Assembly: GCA_017871115.1 (NCBI GenBank)
Contig: JAFCIZ010000005.1
Span: 4,333,501 to 4,397,500 of the forward strand
DNA length: 64,000 nucleotides
Source: Cunninghamella blakesleeana
Lineage: Eukaryota > Mucoromycota > Mucoromycetes > Mucorales > Cunninghamellaceae
Direction: 5' to 3'
The position numbers and the translations under genes are program-made. Of the stretch, positions 24,101 through 36,389 are shown one piece after another. Within the stretch, counting starts at the first letter, position 1, and each line of letters starts with the position of its first letter. The notes beneath the pieces were generated by a model. That model was not told the origin of the DNA and made no database searches. It saw nothing but the letters and a program-made list of their open reading frames with translations.

Positions 24101-26012
24101 TTGAAGCTTCTGGTGAAATGAAATCTTTAAAAACAAAAATCAATCAAATGGTGGGTTCTTTACGTGATGCTATTCAAAAGAATCGACAAGCAAGAGAGGC
24201 AGCTGAATTGGCAAATCGATCTAAGAGTGAATTTTTGGCAAACATGTCTCATGAAATTCGTACACCTATGAATGGTATTATTGGTATGACGTCTTTGACT
24301 TTGGAAACTGAATTGACCCGTCAACAACGTGAAAATTTAATGATTGTATCTAGCTTGGCCAATAGCCTTTTAACCATCATTGATGATATTTTAGATATTT
24401 CCAAAATTGAAGCCGGCCGTATGACTATTGAAGCTATCCCTTTCTCATTAAGATCTGCTATGTTTAGTGTTTTGAAAACATTGGCTGTCAAAGCAAATCA
24501 AAAAAAATTAGATCTTCTTTATAGCGTGGATAGTGGCATTCCTGATCAAATCATTGGTGATCCTTTGAGACTAAGACAAGTTATTACTAATTTAATTGGT
24601 AATGCAGTCAAGTTTACAACTACTGGTGAAGTAGCTTTACAAACTCGTGTAGTAGAAGTAGATGGTGATTCCGTGAAAATAGAAGTCTGTGTTAGTGATA
24701 CTGGTATTGGCATTCAAGAAGATAAATTACATATGATTTTTGATACTTTTTGTCAAGCTGATGGTAGTACAACGTAAGTTATAATAACAAATAAATAATA
24801 AGTATTCATGTTGATATTTTAAATAATAAAATATAAATTAATGTGTTTATATATTAAATTATATGCACTCATCTGATTTTTTTTATCAATTATATTTACT
24901 CATATATTTAGACGTGAATATGGTGGTACTGGTTTAGGGCTTTCTATATCTCGCCATTTAGTCCAACTCATGGGAGGTGATCTCTGGGTAGAATCTAATT
25001 ATGGTCGTGGATCTCAATTTTACTTTACAATGAATTTGAAACGTTTTGAAATGGATAAAAATGAAATTCTTGAAAAAATGCAACGGTTTAAAGGAAGAAA
25101 TATATTATTTATGGATAGTTTGACCGATAAAACGGGTGTTATGGATGTGATTACAGACCTTGGATTAAACCCTATTCGTGTTAGTACTATAGAAGAAGTT
25201 ACTGAATTTAATACTACAATAAACACTAGCAGCAATAATCTTGGCAATCACCCACCACTTATTGATACTGTAATTGTGGATCGTATGTGTTACGCTGAAA
25301 AGATTCGTGAAGCTGTTCATTTAAGATATACACCTATTGTTGTTGTCTCTCCTGAACCCCATAAATTAAATATGAAACTTTGTATTGATTTGGGTGTTAC
25401 CGCTTATATCAACTCACCTGTCAACGCAGCTGACCTGACGCATGCTTTATTACCAGCTCTTGAAAGTCATGCTGCTTTGCCAAACGATTCTGGCAAATCG
25501 TTACCCTTGGAAATTTTATTAGCAGAAGATAATATTGTCAATCAAAAATTAGCATTACGAATCTTGGAAAAGTTTGGTCATCGTGTAAAGATTGTTAGTA
25601 ATGGAAAATTGGCTGTTGATGCCTTTGAACAGCATTCATTTGATTTGATCTTGATGGACGTTCAAATGCCTGTTATGGGTGGTTTTGAAGCTACACAAAA
25701 AATTCGCCAACTTGAAATATCTTCTGGAACAAGTACTCGTACTCCTATTATTGCCTTGACGGCTCATGCTATGATAGGTGATAGGGATAAATGTTTACAA
25801 TCTGGCATGGTAATAATAATAACAATAATAAAAAAAAAACAAAAGAAAAGAGAGAAAAACGAATAAAAATCATTCTAATTCACTATTATCAATTTTTTTA
25901 AAAATAGGATGAATATGTGACAAAACCTTTACGATTGCCTGAATTGATCTCTGCCATCAAAAAATTTGCTCCACAGTCTGCGCAGATGATGATGGAGCCA
26001 GTAAAAAAATAA
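16653..26012 (+). CDS. Group III (Nik1/Os-1-type) hybrid histidine kinase with giant poly-HAMP array
   Basis: Eight exons: 16653-17232, 17406-18110, 18230-18513, 18675-18941, 19076-23472, 23580-24773, 24912-25809, 25908-26012; about 2809 residues. Residues 1-330 are Ser/Asn/Gln-rich. Then 21 tandem units of about 92 residues (about 340-2250), each a HAMP domain plus HAMP-like linker with the landmark [10 protein letters not shown]. The kinase H-box is [14 protein letters not shown] (His about 2302), the N-box [16 protein letters not shown], the G-boxes DTGIGI and GGTGLGLSI. The receiver has LLAEDN, LMDVQMP (Asp about 2725) and TKPL. There is no membrane segment, so it is cytosolic. The family senses osmotic stress, feeds the HOG pathway and is the site of phenylpyrrole/dicarboximide action. 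Known members have about five or six units and 1100-1300 residues; this one is more than twice as long. Confidence 0.95.
17335..17371. repeat. T30 run and (TA)n in kinase intron 1
   Basis: The first kinase intron holds a run of 30 T (17283-17312) and then about 18 TA copies. A reading frame runs into the T run, but the in-phase donor GGTAATAA at 17232-17239 removes it. Confidence 0.8.
19115..23472 (+). repeat. Coding minisatellite: 16 HAMP units of 276 bp
   Basis: The landmark codon GGT/GGA of the GKLGG motif occurs at 19139, 19415, 19691, 19967 and on to 23279 at exact 276-bp steps (checked at 19415, 19691, 19967, 20519, 21071, 22451, 23279). Five further units lie in flanking exons; subtracting introns, the 276-bp step also holds from 18292 through 23938, and only the first step (17894 to 18292) is 279. 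Units differ mostly at a few positions (VVKG/VVRG/EVPN; ANGD/ALGD; IEVES/IDVES). Confidence 0.95.
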
Positions 26013-26585
26013 TGCCATTCACTTATTAAAAAAAAATCATGTTTATTTGAATTCATTTTAATCATCAAAAAGAAAGATGTATATCATGGAAGGAAAAAAA
26101 TACCATTTATTTATTTATTTTATATATGAATTTATAAATTCATCCCCATATTTTAATAATTATTTTTATATAAATACTTATTATTTACATTTATCAACAT
26201 TCATACAATAAAATCATTCATCATTTTTGATATATACATATATTTATTTATATTGATAAAAAAACTATAAGCATTTTTAATTTTTTTTAAAGTTAATCTT
26301 TAATATACTGCGTAATTTATATTCAAATTAGATTTTACTATTTACACATTATGTATAGAGTTCATAAAAATAAATTCATATACTATAATTTTAAGTATAC
26401 TTTTCATCGCCTAACAATTAGCCTGAATAGTAAAATCCTTTCAAAACTGATTTTATTAAAAATTTGGTCTGCAATCTATTTTCGGAATTCAAAATTTTTA
26501 TACAGTAGTAGTCAATTTTTTTCTTTTTTTTTTCTTTTGCTTATTTTTTTATTTTGTTATTGCTATTTTTTTAATATATATTGAT
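26013..26585. other. Intergenic region
   Basis: Kinase 3' flank and promoter of the BCL7-like gene. AT-rich; a 77-codon open frame at 26351-26584 is low-complexity and not convincing. Confidence 0.35.
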
Positions 26586-28170
26586 ATGAATAGTAGATAT
26601 CGCGAACGAAAATATAATTCTTCGGATAACGATAGGCTATCAAGAATCATTTCTCAACCTGTACAAGCTTGGTAAAATATATATATATATATATATAACA
26701 ATAATAATTCATTATTATACCTGTTACTTTCAATATTTTTTTAATTATTATTATTATTATTATTTACTTTTTCCTATTTTTATTCAGGGAAAAAAAATGG
26801 ACAACAAGTACACGTTCAAAGAATTATCAAACTTACAAATGGGTCAAATGTAAGTAAAAATAGAAAATAAACTATTTTAAATTTATAAAAAAATATTAGT
26901 ATGCCATTTTAATATAAACATATACTAATTTATATAGATGCTCTTTTTTTATATTATTAGCTGATAGAACGATAGTTTTTGAAGATGAAGATAATGAAGA
27001 AGAAGAAGAAGAAGAGGAAGAGGAAGAAGAAAAGGATCAAATAATGGATGATAATGAAAAGGTAAAGTAAGATACATTTATATTTCCTATTCATCTTAAA
27101 ATATATATAAATATATCATAGCCAGCAAATGGAGATAAAGTCTTATAATTTATTTTATATTCTAACGCGATTAAATAACACTGTATATAAATATAAATAA
27201 ATACATATAGTCCACCATCAAACACGAAAATAATGCTTTAACGGGTAACAGCAAATCTATGAGCAACAGTGAATCAAAACCAACAACGACAGAAACAACA
27301 GCAACAACAAATAATGATTCTGAAGATATGACCAAACAAGGTACAGGGTTATTTTCCTCTTCCGCTTCCTCAGGTATTAATAATAAACCATTATCAAACT
27401 TAGTGATGGAAGACGATGACAGAACACCCACACCTAAACTTTCAGACGTATCCGATGCAGATCTTGATCAAAATATGGATGATGATGATGATAAAAGTAA
27501 TGCTGACGATTTAAACGATGCATCTAGACACCCTGCCTATGCGCCTCATGTACACCCACGACTCAATGATGAAGATATTATCGATTCTTTTGATATTTCG
27601 GAACAAACTTCAGCTGTGGCGACACCACAAGAGATAGGATATAACAATGATATCATTGCTATTAATGAAAATAATACCAATACATCTACGTCCATTAATA
27701 CAACTACTACTTCTAATGATAATAATGACAATATGAATACTATTGGAAATGAAAACAATAATAATTCTAATTCTAATAACCAAACTGCCACCACTAACAA
27801 CTATAACAACGACACTAATAAAAATGACTTAACGGCAGAAAAAAAGGATGATAACAATAATATTTCATCGGTTACTTCGCCTAATATAAATGAATCTACA
27901 TCATCCAGTAATAATAGTGATCAACAAACACAACAACAACAACCACAACAACAGCAGTCAGTGGTACCAGAATCAATTGAACAAAGATTTCTTGCTGAAA
28001 TCGATCATATGGATACACCCGGAGATAGAGATACCCCATTATACACTCCGGAAGATCTTCCATTACAAAGAGATATTACAGTAGTAGAAAATGATACAGA
28101 TATGGAAATGTCAACTATTACACCAACAGAAACTGAAGATACTGATCAAATTCAACCCAATCAGCAATAA
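26586..28170 (+). CDS. BCL7-like N-terminal domain protein (putative SWI/SNF subunit)
   Basis: Four exons: 26586-26671, 26788-26849, 26961-27061, 27211-28170; 402 residues. Residues about 26-50 read AWEKKWTTS...YQTYKWVKSD, matching the BCL7 signature '[21 protein letters not shown]'. That signature is split by two introns here, so single-ORF views miss it. Acidic (Glu-run) and Asn/Thr/Gln-rich disordered regions follow; a more conserved-looking block is EQRFLAEIDHMDTPGDRDTP near the C-terminus. In animals BCL7 proteins are accessory subunits of SWI/SNF (BAF) chromatin remodellers that contact the nucleosome acidic patch. Role here is inferred from the motif alone. Confidence 0.65.
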
Positions 28171-28414
28171 TCATCTCATTCATAAACAAAATAAAACCAA
28201 ACTAAACCCAAAAAAAAAAAAAAAAAAGCATTTTATTTTATTATTAGTGATATTTATTATTTATTATTTTATCATTTTTTTTTATTACTATTAATATAAA
28301 ACATGTATTAATGACTCTTTTTATATTAATTTTATTTTGGATTTCATTTTTATTGGGGTATTATTTTACTTATCGTTTATCCATCCATTCATAAATATGT
28401 ATTTTTAATAATTG

Positions 28415-28810
28415 ATGGATATTTTACGAAAACAACCTAAATTACAAGAGTTGAAAATTATTAAACCCAGTATACAAATGATTCAGCATTATATTCTTCA
28501 ATTATGTAAATTTATAATACAACAAACGGTTTATTTTATTCGATTTCAAATTATAATTCATATAATTCTCGCCATTGCCAATATTTTATCAAGTTTGCGG
28601 TTTATTACAATTTTTATTATTTCAAATATTACTCACTCCTTTGGCACTATTCTAGTTAGTTTTAGCTGTCTCTTTTTTATAGTTTTTATCTCTATAGGTT
28701 TAGTTTTACTCCCTTTTGCATTTTTTTTGATCCTATTATCTATTCTATTTGCTATCACTGTATCATATCTTTATTTTTTTCTTAATTTTATATATATGAA
28801 AATTACTTAA
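28415..28810 (+). CDS. Small hydrophobic membrane protein (possibly promethin/LDAF1-like)
   Basis: Single-exon frame of 131 residues from the ATG at 28415. After a basic N-terminus (MDILRKQPKLQELKIIK) it is almost wholly hydrophobic, with segments FIRFQIIIHIILAIANIL, ITHSFGTILVSFSCLFFIVF and ISIGLVLLPFAFFLILLSIL. Paired long hydrophobic hairpins of this kind occur in promethin/LDAF1 lipid-droplet assembly factors, but I see no diagnostic motif. AT-rich DNA can yield Phe/Ile/Leu-rich frames by chance; in favour of a gene are the length, the charged N-terminus and Gly/Pro at plausible turns. Confidence 0.4.
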   Translation: MDILRKQPKLQELKIIKPSIQMIQHYILQLCKFIIQQTVYFIRFQIIIHIILAIANILSSLRFITIFIISNITHSFGTILVSFSCLFFIVFISIGLVLLPFAFFLILLSILFAITVSYLYFFLNFIYMKIT

Positions 28811-29481
28811 TATTAATAATCAAATAAAATATAAAACCTTTGATCAAAAGAATTAGCTTTAATTTATATTCCAAATCATTAATTTAATAAACATTATCTT
28901 ACTTTATAATCGACAGAGGGAATCGAAAATAAAAACAAATTGAAATGATCAAGTAAATCAAAATAATATGAAAATGTCATGTTAAAATAACTTTTTTAGT
29001 GATATGTATTAATAATAGCTCTTTATTTATTAACTTACTTTTTTGTTATCCTAAAACTATAAAGGGATTTTTTCATTGTTAATAGTAGAGCCTATTATCA
29101 TATGAAAAATAAACAATTTTTATATCTTAACTAAAAAAAAATGGTCATCGATTCTTATTTTTTATTTTTTAAATAATATATATGCTCTAATACTAATGAT
29201 AATTATAGTAGAAATATTTTTATTATTATTATTATTATTATTATAAGATTATAAAAAAAGATTATTAAAAACTAATTATGATGATATATGATTTTTTTAA
29301 AAAGGAAATAGACGGACTTTTAACCAACATAAATAAAAAGAGTATGAATTTTTTTCACTTCCCCCTTATTTTTTTTTCTCTCACTCTTTTTCTTATTTTT
29401 TATTTTTAATATTCCCTCTCTTTTCACTTTCATTTTATAATAAATATATAAACATATTCATAAGCTTTTACACGTTAGTTC
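28811..29481. other. Intergenic region
   Basis: 670 bp, AT-rich, with (ATT)n at 29217-29243 and a CT-rich leader at 29355-29400 before the next ATG. Nothing else recognised. Confidence 0.35.
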
Positions 29482-31089
29482 ATGTCTTCAGGAAGTTGGC
29501 AGGATGTTACAGACTCCATTTATATTGAAAACGAGGAACAAATAAATCAATCACCAACAAACTTATTACTTACAAAGGAAACCGATCACCCCGTGCTCAA
29601 CTTTGATAGATTTAATAACTTAAATATTGATTATCATTCGGATACCTCTTTTCAAGAAAATAATTCACAGCCTGAACTACCCTTACTTTCTAATTCTACT
29701 TTATCTTTACATGACACTGATAAATTATCAATTAGCTCTTCTACTCAATCTAACTCACCTTCATTTCAGCACCAGCATCATCGCACTCCAGACCAAACTT
29801 TAAAACCAGATCAACTAAATAATAACATTAAAGAAGAAAAAGAAGAAGTGAAAAAAAAAGATAATGAAAGTATTGTAGAAGAAGAAGAAGACGAAGGCGA
29901 AAATGAAGAAGAAGAAGAAGAAGAAGAAAGACAAAAAGAAAGTGAGGAAAATAAAACTGAAATTATAAAAGAAAAAGAAAAAGAGAATAATCAATATGAG
30001 CAACATCCCAGCCATATTAGCCATACAATGTTAAATACAATCAATCATAACTATCCTGTACATATTTTACCTCATGCTGATTCATTTGCATCATGGTCAC
30101 CGTTAAAAAAAGGTGCATCCATCCCATGGCTTTTTACACAAGATATTGACGAGGATCAAGACGTTAATAATACGAATAATCATGATGATAATGATGACGA
30201 CAATGATATTGACAATGATTCAGTTATACTTCGAAAAAAATGGGAGTCATTGCAACAATTAAAGCTTCAGCAGCAGCAACAACAAAAAGAGAATCACCTT
30301 AACAATAAAGCAACAACAATGGAGAATCCATCTCCATTAAATACACCTTCTTCTCCTCCATTAAATTCTATTGCTGATACAGATACCATAAGTTTTATTC
30401 ATCAATATAAACCTGCATTTAATAATCATCCTTCTTATCATCATTCTAATGATAAAACATTTCAATTTTCATCTGTCATTACTGATCATCATCAAGCAAA
30501 TGAATCTCTTTTGCTTCATATAAAAGAGTTGGCTCATCAAGATAATGTATATAATACCATTAAAGATTTAGATATAAGTCATCAACAACTGACAGCTGTA
30601 CAAAATCTGAATACCCTTTTACCTCAATTAGAAAATTTGAACATGTAAGAATGAAATATAATAAATACTTAAATAGTTAATTATTAACATAAATAAATAA
30701 ATAAATCAGCAAAAGGGCATATATATATATATATATAATATGCATGAATAAAATAACCTTAAAAAAAATATTAATATTGCGTATTATTATTATATAATAA
30801 TAGATCTTTTAATAAAATTACCAACTTATCTGGATTACCGTTAACCTTAAAAACCCTTAAAGCTAAATCAAACAAGTATGCCAACTCTATTTTTATTTTA
30901 TTTTATTTTAAAAAGCACATGCATAATACTTATATATCAACATTCTAATTATTTTATATCTATTTGTACCTTGTTTTTAATTAGATTAACAGATATTGAA
31001 GGGTTCCGGTTACTATGTAGATTGGAGTATTTGGATGTAAGCGATAATGCACTTGATACATTTGATGGTAATCAATAATAGAAATTTGA

Positions 31090-31130
<41 letters not shown>

Positions 31131-32839
31131 AACGTTTTGTATTTATTATATTATGCTACTCTGTTTTTGTTTTATTTTGCTTTATATAATATTAGGAATT
31201 GGGACATTGTATTACTTAAAAACTATTTTGGCTGATAATAATAAACTTACAAGTTGTAAATCCTTTGATCAATTGCATGGCTTAGAAACATTATCACTTC
31301 ATGGAAATTTTATCGAATTTTTAGAGTTCGAAAATGCATCAATGTAAAGACAACTTTTAATATTTATAATACATATTCGATGTTATTATTGTCATTATGA
31401 TTATGATTATGATCATAATTATTGTTATATTTATCATCCTGTTTATTTCTATTTATTTCTATTAATAGGTATCAACTTCGAAAGCTTGACTTATCTTATA
31501 ATAGAATTAGATCCATTGAAAAATTAAAAGGTTTACCTAAATTACAAGAATTGAATATATGTAAGTATATATATAGTTAGTTATAGTTACTAGTATATTA
31601 ATATATTCCTTTTTTATTTGATTTATTTTATATATATATATATATATATATTTAAATAGGCCATAATAGTGTTGAATCCATTGATTTAAATGGACCTTTA
31701 AATAGTTTATCTATTCTCAAGATGAGCCACAACAGATTGAAATCCTTTGATGGTCAATTGTTTCCAAATTTAAAGCTTATTTATATCGATAAAAATCAAT
31801 TGGTTAGTGTGGTGGGTCTATTTTTAATAAATCGTTTGGACACTTTGTCATTACGCGATCAAGGGGATCAATCATTGTAAGTTTAAAAAATAATAATACG
31901 ATTACAAAATAAAATAAAAACATAAATAAATATATTATAAGGTAATAACTATTATTTCTTTTCTTTCTATTATTGTTATCATTATAGGCAAATTGATATG
32001 AAAGATATAAGAGAAGTTCGTAAACTATACTTTTCTGGTAATAATAAATAATAGTAATAAAATATTATAGATTTATTTATTGAATGAAGCTAAGAAAAGA
32101 TTAATTAATTTTTTTATTTTCTTTTATTTTTAGGGATGCCTATAAAACAATTGAATAGTTTAAAAGAATTTAATAACCTGGAATATTTAGAATTATGTTC
32201 AACTCAATTAGAAGAATTACCTAAAAATTTTGCTTCACAAGTTCCTAACCTTGGTGTCCTTTACCTTAGTTACAATTATATCAAGAATATCAGCCCATTA
32301 AAAGATTTAAAGTTGTTACAAAAATTAGTGTTAATTGATAACCGAATCAATCGTTTAAATGAACTCGTATCTACTGTTCGTACACTCCCTTCACTTGCTT
32401 ATTTAGATTTAAGGTATGAAGCATAATTATTTATAAATGTATTTTTTATGTGCTCGCGTACTTGTGTATTTGCTTGCTTGATACCTCTCAATATTAGAAT
32501 TTTATTTTTATTTTTATTTATTATTTGTTTTATAGGCAAAACCCACTTACATATAAACTTTATGCCAGCGTATATTGTCCTGTTATCTATAAATCTACTA
32601 TGAATAATTACAAATCACCATTGTCTCGCTATATAGCCCATGAACACGACAACACTTGGGTATCTCGTGATGCCATAACATTTGATAATTTACCAGAACA
32701 TTGGAAGCAACGTAGAAATACATATCGATCTCTTTTTATCACCGAGTGTAGTTCACTTGGTATTTTGGACAATATTGCAATTACTTTGGATGAAAGAAAT
32801 AATGCTTTAAATAATGTTGAGAATTATGTCAAAAGATAA
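29482..32839 (+). CDS. Leucine-rich repeat scaffold, Cdc11/Nud1-like
   Basis: Nine exons: 29482-30644, 30804-30875, 30985-31067, 31196-31343, 31469-31560, 31660-31876, 31988-32037, 32134-32413, 32536-32839; 802 residues. The first ~350 residues are disordered, Ser/Asn/Gln/Glu-rich, and include a SFASWSPLKKGASIPWLF motif. About a dozen LRRs follow (e.g. LENLNISFNKITNLSGLP, LRKLDLSYNRIRSIEKL, LGVLYLSYNYIKNISPL). The C-terminal cap has NPLTYKLY...NLPEHWKQRRNTYRSLF...LGILDNI. This arrangement is that of fission yeast Cdc11, budding yeast Nud1 and human centriolin, scaffolds that anchor the septation/mitotic-exit signalling network at the spindle pole. Most introns fall inside individual repeats. 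Confidence 0.75.
31090..31130. repeat. (CA)n-(TA)n compound microsatellite
   Basis: About 10 CA copies run directly into about 10 TA copies within an intron of the LRR gene. Confidence 0.8.
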
Positions 32840-33090
32840 AAATTTCAATTTAGTTTATTTTTCTGCTTTTATTTTTTATATCTTCAATAAACTTTTTATA
32901 TTACATGTATCAACATCAAAAAAAAAAGGGTTCCTTTTTTTCTTATTCTCTATTAATTTCCTTTTTTGAATTGTTCATGTGATGTTTTATTTAAGCACCG
33001 CGTAATTTTTTTTGATACATTTTCTATCATTTTTATTTTTTTCCTTTCCTTTTCTTTTTTTTTTTTTTTAATATAAATCAGTATATATAT

Positions 33091-33483
33091 ATGTTACGTG
33101 CCTTAACACGTTTTAAAAACTCTCGTACAAAAACAACGACAGCAGCAAAAGTTATGGCTTCCACCTTTTCAACCAGTTCTACAACTACTTTATCAACGAA
33201 AACCACAACACCACCACCAAAAGAAGCTCTTGAATTTGTCGAGTTTCTTAATGGTTCACCTTCTCCCTTTCATGCTGTTCATGAATCAGCAAAGCGCTTA
33301 GAACAAGCAGGATTTAAAAAACTAAGTGAAAAGGCAGATTGGAATCTTGAACGAAAAGGAAAATATTATTTTACTCGTAATGGATCTTCTATTGTTGCTT
33401 TTGTAGTGGGTGGTCAATATAAACACGGGAATGGATTTTCTATTGTTGGTGCTCATACTGACTCTCCCTGTCTTAAGGTATAC

Positions 33484-33514
<31 letters not shown>

Positions 33515-34233
33515 GGATGCAACATATATTTATATATATTTATATATGTATGTCTATTTATTATGTAGGTTAAACCAATTTCAAAAAAAGAATCTGTTGG
33601 TTATTTACAAGTCGGTGTTCAATTATATGGTGGTGGTATATGGTAAATAAATGATTATATATAAAGCAAAAGGATAGTATTAAAAAAAGAAAGGTATCAA
33701 AATAAACGAGTAATTAATAAATATATGAAGGCATACATGGTTTGATCGTAATTTAGGTATTGCTGGTAGAGTTATGCTTAGACATAACAATGGCTCTTTT
33801 AAACATACTTTAGTTAGAATCCATAAGTAAGTACACATGCAAATATATATATATATATATATTTATAAATATCTTGTTTTATTTAATTATTATTATTATT
33901 ATTATTATTCTAGACCTATTTTAAACGTTCCCACTTTAGCTATCCATTTGGATCGTTCTGCCAGTAATGACTTTCAATTTAATACTGAAACTCAATTATT
34001 ACCTATCTTAGCTACCACAGTGAAAAAGTAAAACTATTTATAAATGAATTAATGAATAAACAAAAAAAAAAAAAAAAAATCATCATTTTCGATTTTTAAC
34101 TTTATTCTTATCCTGTTTTTTAGTGAGCTTAATGCAGTAGATAAAAAAAGTGTATTATCCGATCAAGAACAAAAACATCATCCAGCATTAATTCGCCTTT
34201 TAGCTGAAGAACTTGGTGTTGATGGTAATACTA

Positions 34234-34285
<52 letters not shown>

Positions 34286-34606
34286 GTAAAAGAAAGGGAA
34301 AGGGAAAAATATAATTAAGAATAATCAAATGTTAATTATCTATGATTTATTTGTTTATTTATTTTTTAAAAACAGGTCATCAAATCCATGATTTTGAATT
34401 ATGCTTATACAATATGGAAGAAGCAAAATTTGGTGGAATCAACGATGAGTTTATATTCTCTTCACGTTTAGATAACCTTGGCATGTCTTACTGTTCATTA
34501 ATGGTAAATTTGATATTATATTGATACTTGGTATTCGTATATATATGTACATATATAAAAAAGGCATTATTATAATGTTTAACGGATCATTCTTATTATC
34601 GTAAAT

Positions 34607-34638
<32 letters not shown>

Positions 34639-35890
34639 TATAATTTTTCTTTTATTTTCTTTTTTCTTTTCTTTTCTTTTTTCTTAAAATAATAATAATA
34701 ATAATATAGGGTCTTATTAATTCAAGTGAAAATATAGATGATGAAACAAATATTAGATTAATATCATTGTTTGATAATGAAGAAGTAGGAAGTACAACAG
34801 CCCAAGGGGCCAATTCCAACCTTTTACCTTCTACATTGGAAAGAATCATAGAAACCAAGATTGATAATAACAAGGTACCTAATTGGTTAAATAAAAAAAA
34901 GAAGACGACACTTTACTCACATACTTCTTCTAAATCATCTATCGATTATGCTCCATCTTCATGCTTTTCTTTTCCATTTCCAAAACGTCCTCATCATCCC
35001 CAGTCTAGTTCCAAAGTATTATTTGAACAAGCCATTCATAAAAGTTTACTTGTCAGTGCTGATATGGCTCATGCAGTCCATCCAAATTATACGTAAGTTT
35101 AAAAAACAAAAAGAAAAATTATAAATATGATGGTGAACTTTTATTTAATCTTTTTTTATCCATTATTATTTTTGTTATCATTTAATTTTATTGGAAAATA
35201 ATAGTGAAAGATACGAAGAAAATCATCGTCCTGCATTACACAAAGGAACTGTTATTAAAATTAATGCTAATCAGGTAACCTAAAGAACGAAAAAAATAAA
35301 AAAAGTAATTTTTTTTAAAAAAAATTGAAATTTATATTCATTAACTTGGAAATATATATAATATATTAGAAATACGCTACAACAGCACCAACCAGCTTAA
35401 TCCTTCGCGAAATTGCTAATAGACGAAATGTTCCAATTCAAGTAATATAAATATTCTAAAAAAAAAAAAAAGAAAAATTGATGTTTGAAAATAAAATAAA
35501 TGTATATTTACCTATTATTTCATCATTTTTATTTTATTTTATTAGGAATTTGTTGTCCGTAATGACTCTCCTTGTGGCAGCACGATTGGCCCAATGCTTT
35601 CTGCTAAACTTGGCCTTCGCACTATTGGTAACTACAAATAATAAAATAATAAAAACAAAAATCAATTAATAATAATGATAATAATCATTATCATAAGATT
35701 ACACTAATACATATAAAAAACTTTTTTTATTATTTTTTATAACATAGATGTTGGCAATCCACAATTAAGTATGCACTCTATTAGAGAAACGGGTGGGGTT
35801 GATGATGTTAAGAATGGTATTGATTTATTGAAAGGCTTTTTTGAATTATTCCCCACGGTTGATGCTCAAGTATTTGTTGATGATGAATAA
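33091..35890 (+). CDS. Aspartyl aminopeptidase (M18)
   Basis: Eleven exons: 33091-33477, 33569-33642, 33731-33826, 33914-34027, 34124-34224, 34376-34503, 34710-35092, 35205-35274, 35370-35441, 35546-35627, 35748-35890; 549 residues. This zinc exopeptidase removes N-terminal Asp/Glu. Metal and active-site motifs are all present: [48 protein letters not shown] and [24 protein letters not shown] is also typical. Relatives are about 470-490 residues. The excess is an N-terminal Ser/Thr/basic extension of ~45 residues and an insert of ~43 residues in exon 7 (34875-35003) that could be a retained intron. A second in-frame ATG at 33154 would give a form without the presequence-like N-terminus. Confidence 0.93.
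34234..34285. repeat. (AAT)n microsatellite
   Basis: About 17 uninterrupted AAT copies in intron 5 of the aspartyl aminopeptidase gene. Confidence 0.9.
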
Positions 35891-36389
35891 AATATATTTT
35901 TTACTTATTAGTTTTTATTTTTTTTTTTAAAAAAAAGAGCCATGACAACCTTTTTACTACAGTCCTATTCTCGTTTTTATTATATTTTATTTTTTTGCAT
36001 AAACTTAAATGACTTATTTGAAACCTTTTCTATTAATATATATATAGTATTTTATTTTAATATTTGACATGTTCATATGATGGTTCTTTTTTATAAATAA
36101 TATTATCATCAGATCACTTTTTATTAGAAATGAAAAACATGTTTAAACCTTGAAATTTTTTTATTTTAAAATTAAAAAAAGTCGCTTGTTTAAAAAATTT
36201 ATTTTTTATCTTTCTTTCCCTATTTTATCACTTTTATTTTTTATTCTTCCTTCATAAAGCGTTTAATTATATATACACTAGATCCTTTTTTTTTTTTGTT
36301 AGCTTTTAATAATCCATTATTTTATTATTCTCATTTAACTAAATCTACCTTAATTTTGATTTCTTTAAAAAAATAATATTGTATAAAAA
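35891..36389. other. Intergenic region
   Basis: Aminopeptidase 3' flank and RFX promoter; AT-rich with no recognised feature beyond T-rich tracts. Confidence 0.35.
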
